Source of the DNA: an uncultured Saprospiraceae bacterium
Lineage (GTDB): Bacteria > Bacteroidota > Bacteroidia > Chitinophagales > Saprospiraceae
Reading direction: 5' to 3'
Length of the DNA: 5,389 bases
Assembly: GCA_937959095.1 (NCBI GenBank)
Contig: CALGLY010000132.1
Location: forward strand, 1-5,389
Part shown: piece after piece, positions 1-5,389 of the stretch
Layout: each line of letters opens with the position of its first letter
How positions within the stretch are numbered: the stretch's first letter is position 1
Position numbers and translations under genes: made by a program
The notes under the pieces: generated by a model
What the model saw: the letters and a program-made list of their open reading frames with translations, nothing else
Database searches by the model: none
Told to the model about the DNA's origin: nothing

Positions 1-59
1 CTGCTTTTCAGCCACCTTCTGTAAGAAAAGAAATGGGTTTTGCGGTAGCATAGAAACCA

Positions 60-94
60 CAAAAGCCCTTCGCGCAAAACACGAAGGGCTTTTG
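60..94. terminator. Intrinsic terminator hairpin after atpG
   Basis: A perfect 13-bp inverted repeat, CAAAAGCCCTTCG at 60-72 and its complement at 82-94, encloses a 9-base loop. It begins 26 bases beyond the atpG stop codon. In the minus-strand transcript the GC-rich stem core ends in a short U run (UUUU, then UGUGGUUUC). Because the arms begin with AAAA and end with TTTT, the hairpin could also stop transcription arriving on the + strand. It most likely ends the atpBEFHAG transcript. The U tract is short, so efficiency is uncertain. Confidence 0.8.
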
Positions 95-120
95 AAACCA
101 CCAGAAAGGAAAAGTTAATA

Positions 121-1026
121 TTAAGCCCCTTCCAAAGCAGCAGCACCACCTACAATTTCCGAAATCTCTTTCGTAATCGCTTCTTGGCGGGCTTTGTTGT
201 AAGCGATCTTTAGATCGTTACGTAATTCTTCGGCATTTTCAGTGGCGTTTGCCATAGCGGTCATTCGCGCACCATGCTCCGAAGCATGCGTATCGAGTAA
301 GTACTTCTGAAACTGCGTTTGCAGAATACTTGGAATCAAATAGTCGAGTAAGCTATCTTTATTTGGTTCAAAGATGTAGTCTGCCTTTGTTTTCTTGCTC
401 CCTTCTTCTTCCTCTATTTCTATCTTCTCTACAGGCAAAAACTGCGCTACGGTAGCTTCCTGTGTCACCACATTCACAAACTTACCGTAAGACACATCAA
501 TGCGATCAAATTGATTATCTGCAAAGGCTTGCATCAATCGCTTCGATACTTTCGATACATTATCAAAGCTTAAGTCCTCGAATAGAGCAACATAATCTTC
601 GATAATCTCTACTTGCTTACCGTAGTGTTTTCCGAAAAACTTTGCGGCTTTCTTACCAATTGGTAAAATCGTCACATTGCCTGCCGCGAATACGTCTGCA
701 TAGTCTCCTTCTAATTTCGCTTTCGCTGCTTTGATGACATTGGTGTTGAACGCACCACAAAGCCCTCTATTGGAAGTCACAACCACCAAGCAAACCTTGT
801 TCACTTCGCGTTCTACTCCAAAAGAAGTATTCACATCACCATCCAAGTTAGAAAGGATATTGATAAGCATCTGCTGTTGCTTATCGGCGTAGGGGCGCAC
901 CTTCTGAATCGCTTGTTGCGCTCGTCGTAGTTTGGCAGCCGCCACCATTTTCATGGCTTTGGTAATCTGCTGCGTCTTATCTACTGAAATAATCCGCTCC
1001 CGTACTTCTTTTAATTTACCAGACAT
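121..1026 (-). CDS. atpG: F-type ATP synthase subunit gamma
   Basis: The gamma subunit is the rotating central stalk of F1 and couples c-ring rotation to catalysis in the alpha/beta hexamer, on the cytoplasmic face of the membrane. The 301-residue product is complete. The N-terminal helix has the family motif around residues 17-36 (KTQQITKAMKMVAAAKLRRA). The central Rossmann-like part has VVVTSNRGLCGAFN at 81-94. The C-terminal helix carries HGARMTAMANATENA (251-265) and the gamma signature ITKEISEIVGGAAAL (284-298). A charged stretch, IEIEEEEGSKKTK (202-214), looks like a surface loop and probably explains why the protein is slightly longer than the E. coli one (about 287). It is the last gene of the operon. 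The ATG lies 86 bases after the atpA stop, behind an A/T-rich leader with no clear Shine-Dalgarno sequence, as is usual in Bacteroidota. Confidence 0.97.
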   Translation of the reverse strand: MSGKLKEVRERIISVDKTQQITKAMKMVAAAKLRRAQQAIQKVRPYADKQQQMLINILSNLDGDVNTSFGVEREVNKVCLVVVTSNRGLCGAFNTNVIKAAKAKLEGDYADVFAAGNVTILPIGKKAAKFFGKHYGKQVEIIEDYVALFEDLSFDNVSKVSKRLMQAFADNQFDRIDVSYGKFVNVVTQEATVAQFLPVEKIEIEEEEGSKKTKADYIFEPNKDSLLDYLIPSILQTQFQKYLLDTHASEHGARMTAMANATENAEELRNDLKIAYNKARQEAITKEISEIVGGAAALEGA

Positions 1027-1037
1027 ATCTTATAATG

Positions 1038-1116
1038 GAAAATGAAGAATTGAAAATTGAAAATTATAAACATGACGCTCTAATTCTCAATTTTCAATTT
1101 TCAATTATCAATTTAT
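1038..1116. repeat. Heptad foldback repeat, AATTNTC family, atpA-atpG spacer
   Basis: The right arm is a tandem run of 7-base units at 1082-1116: AATTCTC, AATTTTC, AATTTTC, AATTATC, AATTTAT. The left arm (1038-1065) reads as the complement of similar units (GAAAATG, AAGAATT, GAAAATT, GAAAATT). An 18-bp perfect inverted repeat links them: 1048-1065 (AATTGAAAATTGAAAATT) with 1089-1106, around a 23-base loop. The run touches the atpA stop codon (1113-1115). The mRNA would carry an A/U hairpin just behind atpA and in front of atpG. It is too A/U-rich to be a typical terminator. It is closely related to the element at 2752-2811. Confidence 0.85.
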
Positions 1117-2702
1117 TTATACTTCGCTGACAATTCGCTTGCCAACTTCGCTAAAGCATCAGTTGATTCTTTCGGCAATTTCTTTACCGTCTTGAAAGAC
1201 TCCAACATCTCAGGATGGCGTTGCTCCAAGGTAGTCAAGAACGTATGTTCGAACTCTACTACTTTATTTACAGGCACATCACTCATTAGGTTGTTTGTAC
1301 CTAAGTAAATAATCGCGATTTGCTTCTCTACTGATACTGGGGAGTATTGTGGTTGCTTTAGCATCTCCACGTTACGTGCGCCCTTGTCTAGTACTGCTTT
1401 GGTAGCTGCATCTAGATCAGAACCGAACTTAGAGAAGGCTTCTAGCTCTCGGTACGATGCTTGGTCAAGCTTCAATGTACCAGATACTTTCTTCATCGCC
1501 TTGATCTGTGCAGAGCCACCTACCCGACTTACCGAGATACCTACGTTAATCGCTGGACGAATACCGGCGTTAAATAAGTTAGACTCTAGGAAAATCTGAC
1601 CATCTGTAATCGAAATTACATTGGTTGGGATATAAGCAGATACATCGGCTGCTTGGGTCTCAATGATCGGCAGTGCCGTCAATGAACCACCACCTTTCAC
1701 GATTCCTGCCTTCTTCAAAGACTCTGGAAGGTCGTTCATATCTTGTGCGATAGCATCATTGTCGATGATTTTCGCTGCACGCTCTAGTAGACGAGAGTGT
1801 AGGTAGAATACATCACCAGGATATGCCTCACGCCCTGGAGGACGGCGTAGTAATAGCGATACCTCACGGTAAGCTACGGCTTGCTTCGATAAATCATCAT
1901 AGATAATCAAAGCTGGACGACCTGTATCGCGGAAGAATTCCCCGATAGCTGCGCCTGCGAATGGTGCGTAAAACTGCAATGGAGCAGGATCGGCAGCAGA
2001 TGCAGAAACGATAACGGTATAAGCCATTGCACCACGATCTTCTAAGATACGTGCCACAGATGCCACAGTAGATGCTTTCTGACCAGAAGCTACGTATACA
2101 CAGTATACCGTCTCTCCACGCTCATGAAATTCTTTTTGGTTTAGAATGGTGTCAATTGCAATTGCTGTCTTACCCGTTTGGCGGTCACCAATGATAAGCT
2201 CACGCTGTCCACGTCCAATCGGAATCATCGCGTCGATAGACTTGATACCCGTTTGTAGTGGCTCACTTACTGGCTGTCTGTATATTACCCCAGGTGCTTT
2301 ACGCTCTAGTGGCATATCATAAGTCTTACCAGTGATAGCACCTTTCCCATCAATCGGCTTTCCTAGTCCGTCTACTACACGTCCTACGAAACCTTCACCA
2401 ACATTCAGCGATGCAATTTTTCCAGTACGACTTACTTTAGCGCCTTCACGGATTCCATCACTAGCTCCCATCAATACTACCCCTACGTTGTCTTCCTCTA
2501 GGTTCAATACGATAGCTTGCACACCTGTTTCAAACTCTACCAACTCACCTGCTTGTGCTTTGGTTAAGCCATATACACGTGCGATACCGTCACCTACTTC
2601 TAATACGGTACCTACTTCTTCTAATTCAGTTGCAGTACTAAAACCGGATAACTGCTGCTTTAATATTGCAGATATCTCATCAGGTTTAACAGCGACAGCC
2701 AT
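1113..2702 (-). CDS. atpA: F-type ATP synthase subunit alpha
   Basis: The alpha subunit forms the non-catalytic nucleotide-binding positions of the F1 hexamer and supplies an arginine to the neighbouring catalytic site on beta. The 529-residue product is complete. A beta-barrel domain (about 25-95) precedes the nucleotide-binding domain with Walker A GDRQTGKT (172-179), Walker B ALIIYDD (264-270) and [19 protein letters not shown] (286-304). The alpha/beta family signature [10 protein letters not shown] (383-392) is followed by the arginine-finger candidate R393 (SVSRVGG). A helical C-terminal domain completes the protein. The loop between LLERAAK and [10 protein letters not shown] (about 312-336) is roughly nine residues longer than in E. 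coli as I recall that sequence, a form I associate with Bacteroidota. The next ATP synthase gene downstream is atpG, and beta is absent. The leader in front of the ATG is A/T-rich, without a clear Shine-Dalgarno sequence. Confidence 0.98.
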   Translation of the reverse strand: MAVAVKPDEISAILKQQLSGFSTATELEEVGTVLEVGDGIARVYGLTKAQAGELVEFETGVQAIVLNLEEDNVGVVLMGASDGIREGAKVSRTGKIASLNVGEGFVGRVVDGLGKPIDGKGAITGKTYDMPLERKAPGVIYRQPVSEPLQTGIKSIDAMIPIGRGQRELIIGDRQTGKTAIAIDTILNQKEFHERGETVYCVYVASGQKASTVASVARILEDRGAMAYTVIVSASAADPAPLQFYAPFAGAAIGEFFRDTGRPALIIYDDLSKQAVAYREVSLLLRRPPGREAYPGDVFYLHSRLLERAAKIIDNDAIAQDMNDLPESLKKAGIVKGGGSLTALPIIETQAADVSAYIPTNVISITDGQIFLESNLFNAGIRPAINVGISVSRVGGSAQIKAMKKVSGTLKLDQASYRELEAFSKFGSDLDAATKAVLDKGARNVEMLKQPQYSPVSVEKQIAIIYLGTNNLMSDVPVNKVVEFEHTFLTTLEQRHPEMLESFKTVKKLPKESTDALAKLASELSAKYK

Positions 2703-2751
2703 ATTATTTCTTTTTTAATAATTAACAATTTGATATTAATTGAAAATTAAA

Positions 2752-2811
2752 GATTGAGAATTGAAAATGATATATGTATTATCAATTTTCCATTTTCAAT
2801 TCTCAATTATC
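2752..2811. repeat. Heptad foldback repeat, AATTNTC family, atpH-atpA spacer
   Basis: The right arm at 2784-2811 is four 7-base units: AATTTTC, CATTTTC, AATTCTC, AATTATC. A 17-bp perfect inverted repeat pairs 2753-2769 (ATTGAGAATTGAAAATG) with 2791-2807 around a 21-base spacer. The final unit overlaps the atpH stop codon (TTA at 2807-2809), so the last Arg codon and stop of atpH look like part of a degenerate unit. The four units match those at 1082-1109 in 25 of 28 positions. The rest of this spacer (2703-2751) is A/T-rich leader of atpA and holds further loose units such as AATTGAAAATT near 2739-2749. Confidence 0.85.
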
Positions 2812-3373
2812 TTTTTTCTATCTGAGAAATATATAAATTTCCAGTAAAGTCTTTTTTCAATTGCTTCAGCTTTCGGGAAACGCTTGCATCATAGAGTTCG
2901 TTACCAAATTCTAGGATGAAACCGCCAATTAGACTAGGATCTACGACTGTGGATAAATCTACATTCGTAGTAATAGCCTTTTGTGCAATAAGTTTTTGCT
3001 TGATTTTTTCAATCGCAGCATCGCTTAATGGTTCTGCACTTGTAATCTTTAGCGTAGATACGCCTTTGATTTCTTTATATTGTTCCACAAATGCCGCCAT
3101 GATACCAGGCAAAGCAGCTTCTCTCTTTTTTGCTAGTACAAGGTCAAAGAATTTGTTGGTCAATTCAGTAGTTTTTCCACTGAAAATCGCGTTCAATGCA
3201 CTACGCTTCTTATCGAGGCTAATAATAGGACTTTTTAAAAACGTTTTAAAGTCTCTATTTTTTGCTATCTCTAAAAAGAGCTGCACATCATCATGCACTT
3301 TTTCTAGTTCGCCGCGCTCTTGTGCCAAGCCGAGCAATGATTTTGCGTATCGAGTGCTTATTTTATTTGACAT
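2807..3373 (-). CDS. atpH: F-type ATP synthase subunit delta (OSCP-type)
   Basis: Delta sits on top of the F1 head and joins it to the peripheral stalk made of subunit b, so that the head does not turn with gamma. The 188-residue product is complete and of normal length. The N-terminal helical domain starts with ISTRYAKSLLGLAQERG (5-21). The C-terminal part has the conserved family region at about 144-173, beginning VDPSLIGGFILEFGNELYDA and continuing with the basic SRKLKQLKK. The gene starts 40 bases after the atpF stop, the shortest spacer in the operon and the only one without a heptad array. An AAGG about 13 bases before the ATG is at best a weak ribosome-binding site. Its 3' end runs into the repeat element that fills the spacer to atpA. 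Confidence 0.96.
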   Translation of the reverse strand: MSNKISTRYAKSLLGLAQERGELEKVHDDVQLFLEIAKNRDFKTFLKSPIISLDKKRSALNAIFSGKTTELTNKFFDLVLAKKREAALPGIMAAFVEQYKEIKGVSTLKITSAEPLSDAAIEKIKQKLIAQKAITTNVDLSTVVDPSLIGGFILEFGNELYDASVSRKLKQLKKDFTGNLYISQIEKR

Positions 3374-3413
3374 GGTATGCGATTTAACAGCCTTGACGAC
3401 TGAACCTGAATCT

Positions 3414-3929
3414 TTAGTTTAACTTAATTTCATCTACTAGCTTGCCGATATAGCCTTCTTGTGAAGACTGCCCTGCTAGTGTTTGGCGCAACACCTTCTC
3501 AGAAATTTCTACCGCCATGCTACCTACTTGATTTTTCAAGTCTGTAATAGCTGCCATTTTCTGATTTTTGATGTCTGTTTTTGCGTTTTCCATCAATAGC
3601 TTATATTCTGCTTTTGCTTGGTCACGCGCCTCTGCGATGATAGCTTCTTTCGTCTCCTTTGCTTCCTTTAGGATCGTTGCACGATCTGTTTCTGCTTGAG
3701 TCAATAATGCTTGGTGATCCGACTTCAAGCTTGCCATTTCTTCACGGGCTTTCTTCGCTTCGTCTAAGGCTTCCTGAATATCATCTTCCCGCTTTGTTAA
3801 AGCATTCTGAATTGGCTTGAACGCAGTACGGCCCAACACCAACCAAACGATTAAGAACATCACCGTCGTCCATAGGAACTGACCGAAATAAGGCAATATC
3901 GGAGAAAATTCTGCTGCTAGGAATATCAT
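3414..3929 (-). CDS. atpF: F-type ATP synthase subunit b
   Basis: Subunit b is the peripheral stalk: an N-terminal membrane anchor beside subunit a and a long cytoplasmic helix reaching up to delta. The 171-residue product is complete. One transmembrane segment lies at about 14-33 (PYFGQFLWTTVMFLIVWLVL). It is followed by the family motif FKPIQNALTKREDDI (37-51) and a highly charged Ala/Glu/Lys-rich helix to about 150, as expected for the b dimer coiled coil. The short start MIFLAAEF precedes the anchor. It lies between atpE and atpH, the usual order. The leader (AAATGTAAAAATCTTATAGA before the ATG) has no Shine-Dalgarno sequence. Only one b-type gene is present, as in enzymes with a b2 homodimer. 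Confidence 0.96.
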   Translation of the reverse strand: MIFLAAEFSPILPYFGQFLWTTVMFLIVWLVLGRTAFKPIQNALTKREDDIQEALDEAKKAREEMASLKSDHQALLTQAETDRATILKEAKETKEAIIAEARDQAKAEYKLLMENAKTDIKNQKMAAITDLKNQVGSMAVEISEKVLRQTLAGQSSQEGYIGKLVDEIKLN

Positions 3930-3950
3930 TTCTATAAGATTTTTACATTT

Positions 3951-4010
3951 GAGATAGGAGATGAAAGATTTTTTGTCTCACATCTCACATCTAATAGTCT
4001 CACATCTATA
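3951..4010. repeat. Heptad repeat array, TCTCANN family, atpE-atpF spacer
   Basis: The + strand reads GTCTCAC, ATCTCAC, ATCTAAT, one extra base, GTCTCAC, ATCTATA over 3975-4010. An opposing, weaker arm lies at 3951-3968 (GAGATAGGAGATGAAAGA). The same spacing (three units, one base, two units) occurs at 4415-4450, where 28 of 36 positions agree. The complement of 3984-4007 matches 4332-4355 in 22 of 24 positions. In the mRNA sense the longer period is 15 bases (TAGATGTGAGACTAT, then TAGATGTGAGA). It lies before atpF, between that start codon and the hairpin at 4020-4055. Confidence 0.8.
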
Positions 4011-4019
4011 ACAAGGAAC

Positions 4020-4055
4020 AATCTAGCCCGCAGCCAACCGCTACTGGGCTAGATT
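4020..4055 (-). other. Stable RNA hairpin just downstream of atpE
   Basis: A perfect 10-bp inverted repeat, AATCTAGCCC at 4020-4029 and GGGCTAGATT at 4046-4055, begins 26 bases behind the atpE stop codon. Inside the 16-base loop the transcript can form four more pairs (UAGC with GCUG around GGUUG), giving an elongated stem. Unlike the A/U-rich repeats of the other spacers it is a mixed-composition hairpin. No U run follows it in the minus-strand sense (GUUCCUUGUUAUAG), so it is not a standard terminator. A role in stabilising the atpE end of the mRNA or in partial termination before atpF is plausible, because c is needed in about ten or more copies per enzyme. That role is inferred. Confidence 0.65.
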
Positions 4056-4081
4056 ATTATTCGGTGCGTAGTAAATAATTA

Positions 4082-4297
<216 letters not shown>

Positions 4298-4304
4298 TTA
4301 TATA

Positions 4305-4332
4305 AAAAGTTAGATATAAGATTTCAATTCAA
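4305..4332 (-). promoter_or_regulatory. Possible Bacteroidota-type promoter before atpE
   Basis: Read on the minus strand, TTG (4330-4332) is followed after 17 bases by TAACTTTT (4305-4312). This is one mismatch from the TAnnTTTG -7 element used by the main sigma factor of Bacteroidota, with the spacing to TTG in the known range. It would start a transcript close to the atpE ATG (leader of about 12-15 bases). A separate promoter would help raise c-subunit output. The region is very A/T-rich, the last G is missing, and the TTG overlaps the repeat element, so this may be chance. Confidence 0.2.
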
Positions 4333-4450
4333 GATTTGAGATTATTAGATGTGAGCCCCGCCTGCCGTCGGGCAGGTTTGAGACAATAGAAATTTCCTTT
4401 GGAAATTTTAGTTTGTCTCACGTCTCAAATCTGTAAATCTCAAATCTGTA
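4332..4450. repeat. Composite foldback repeat, TCTCANN family, atpB-atpE spacer
   Basis: This element fills most of the spacer. The outer arms are 12-bp perfect complements: AGATTTGAGATT (4332-4343) and 4436-4447. Inside, TGAGACAA (4379-4386) pairs with 4413-4420, and AAATTTCC (4390-4397) pairs with GGAAATTT (4401-4408) around TTT. A GC-rich palindrome, CCTGCC (4361-4366), loop GTCG, GGCAGG (4371-4376), sits in the left half. The right arm is units GTCTCAC, GTCTCAA, ATCTGTA, one base, ATCTCAA, ATCTGTA (4415-4450). It ends four bases before the atpB stop codon. The transcript could fold into a branched structure between atpB and atpE. GC-rich palindromes of this kind are familiar to me from intergenic DNA of Flavobacteria and relatives. 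Confidence 0.8.
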
Positions 4451-4454
4451 TATA

Positions 4455-5389
4455 TTAATGTGCATGCGCCACATCATGCTCTTCGTCATGATGATGTCCT
4501 TCTTCTACGGCAGAACCGATGTAGATAGAAGCTAGCAATGCAAAAACATATGCTTGTAAGAATGCCACGAACAACTCTAGGAAGTTCATCGCGAAGGTAA
4601 ATGGTAACCCAATCAAACCACCTGCGACAGCGCCGCCCATGCTTTCTCCCATCTTACCCATTATGAAGATCAAACCGACCAATACCAAAATCAGGATGTG
4701 TCCTGCTGTGATATTCGCAAATAAACGAATGAACAGCGTGAACGGCTTGATGAAAATACCCGCAAATTCGATAGGTGCTAGTAGCACACGAATTGCTTTT
4801 GGTACGCCTGGCATCCAGAAAATGTGCTGCCAGTAGTGCTTGTTACCGCTAAAGTTCACCACTAAGAAGGTGAAAAATGCTAATGCCAAGGTTGTTGCTA
4901 CATTACCTGTAATATTTGGGCCACCAATAAATGGAATCAAGCCTAACAAATTACAGAATAAAATGAAGAAGAACAATGACATAATGAATGGCATATAACG
5001 CTCCCACTTTGGCCCGATACTTGGCTTCACCACTTCATCACGCATGAAGGTAAAGAGTGGCTCGAAGAACGATTGAATACCTTTTGGTGCTTGTCCTGCA
5101 TTCTTTTGGTAGCCTTTGCGCACTGCTCCAAAAATCAGGAACATGAGCAAGGTTGCTATCATCATAAAGAATACATTCTTAGAAATAGAAAAATCGAACC
5201 AAGATGCACTACCTAAGTTATACACCATCGCTGGCTTTTCTAGTTCAAACTCTTTTCCACCTGCTAAAGCATACGAAGTGAATACCTTACCATCTTGACG
5301 GGTCTCTGTACCATCAATATGCTGTAGTTTCTCCGCTGCATCTGCACACGCAATTCTGCGAACTACACCATGATCTAGTACATAGCCAT
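4455..5389 (-). CDS. atpB: F-type ATP synthase subunit a, 5' partial
   Basis: Subunit a is the membrane stator that holds the two proton half-channels against the c-ring. The frame stays open to the right edge, giving 310 visible residues with the start outside the window. A Met at 5228 is internal: the 53 codons before it continue in frame without a stop (GYVLDHGVVRRIACADAAEK onward) and look like the extracytoplasmic N-terminal region that Bacteroidota subunit a carries before its first membrane helix. Membrane segments lie at about 67-89, 132-154, 161-180, 200-245 and 255-293. The essential arginine is R221 in FIRLFANITAGH, equivalent to E. coli R210. LQAYVFALL with Q278 matches the E. coli Q252 region. 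The C-terminus is His-rich (GHHHDEEHDVAHAH, six His in the last 13 residues). It is the first visible gene of the operon. Any signal peptide would be in the missing part. Confidence 0.95.
   Translation of the reverse strand, partial: GYVLDHGVVRRIACADAAEKLQHIDGTETRQDGKVFTSYALAGGKEFELEKPAMVYNLGSASWFDFSISKNVFFMMIATLLMFLIFGAVRKGYQKNAGQAPKGIQSFFEPLFTFMRDEVVKPSIGPKWERYMPFIMSLFFFILFCNLLGLIPFIGGPNITGNVATTLALAFFTFLVVNFSGNKHYWQHIFWMPGVPKAIRVLLAPIEFAGIFIKPFTLFIRLFANITAGHILILVLVGLIFIMGKMGESMGGAVAGGLIGLPFTFAMNFLELFVAFLQAYVFALLASIYIGSAVEEGHHHDEEHDVAHAH

Noticed and set aside
1038..1106. A/U-rich hairpins after atpA and atpH as intrinsic terminators
   Set aside because: The stems contain almost no G:C pairs and no U run follows directly. 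Operon genes continue downstream.
2332..2718. 128-codon open frame on the + strand over the 5' part of atpA
   Set aside because: Shadow of atpA: Ser/Pro/Thr-rich, no motif, fully inside the conserved gene.
3374..3413. Regulatory element in the atpF-atpH spacer
   Set aside because: Only 40 bases, with no inverted repeat, heptad unit or promoter match.
2916..3422. 168-codon open frame on the + strand across atpH
   Set aside because: It is antisense to a clearly conserved delta subunit, and its Ser/Leu/Phe-rich translation is what the complement of a Lys/Glu/Ala-rich gene gives. No domain is recognisable.
3951..4010. CRISPR array suggested by the short repeated TCTCAC units
   Set aside because: Units are 7-15 bases, degenerate and tandem, with no unique spacers of normal length and no cas genes.
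4455..5228. Full-length atpB starting at the 5228 Met
   Set aside because: The frame continues upstream without a stop for 53 codons and gives the N-terminal region expected for this family in Bacteroidota.
5116..5298. 60-codon + strand open frame opposite the start of atpB
   Set aside because: It overlaps the conserved atpB frame, which is open to the window edge. No independent evidence for a gene.

Overview
The window is one F-type ATP synthase operon, read entirely on the minus strand. In transcription order (right to left) it holds atpB (subunit a, 5' end cut by the window edge), atpE (c), atpF (b), atpH (delta), atpA (alpha) and atpG (gamma), followed by an intrinsic-terminator-like hairpin. 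The F0 part (a, c, b) and most of F1 (delta, alpha, gamma) are therefore encoded together. The catalytic beta subunit (atpD) and epsilon (atpC) do not follow atpG and must lie elsewhere if the enzyme is complete.

The organism looks like a member of the Bacteroidota, probably outside Bacteroides itself. The reasons are the atpBEFHAG order without atpDC, the long N-terminal region and His-rich tail of subunit a, an alpha subunit with an extended loop before [12 protein letters not shown]-rich leaders without clear Shine-Dalgarno sequences, and GC-rich palindromes of the CCTGCC/GGCAGG kind in A/T-rich spacers. I cannot place it to genus.

Layout: 1-120 downstream flank with terminator hairpin; 121-1026 atpG; 1027-1112 repeat-filled spacer; 1113-2702 atpA; 2703-2806 repeat-filled spacer; 2807-3373 atpH; 3374-3413 short plain spacer; 3414-3929 atpF; 3930-4081 spacer with repeat array and a separate hairpin; 4082-4285 atpE; 4286-4454 spacer with a large composite foldback; 4455-5389 atpB. 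No gene-free stretch exceeds 170 bases.

The genes are intact, conserved and ordinary: subunit a and the c-ring carry ions through the membrane, gamma turns inside the alpha/beta head, and b plus delta form the stator. All expected motifs are present. The unusual material lies between the genes. Four of the five spacers hold arrays of a degenerate 7-base unit, roughly TGANNNN in the mRNA sense, mostly arranged as inverted repeats. They fall into two sequence families (AATTNTC-type and TCTCANN-type on the + strand). In three spacers one arm lies against the stop codon of the preceding gene. Copies in different spacers are clearly related (25/28 and 22/24 identical bases), so this is a dispersed intergenic repeat family and not random A/T-rich sequence. 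I found no sign of a defence system, mobile gene or novel protein system.
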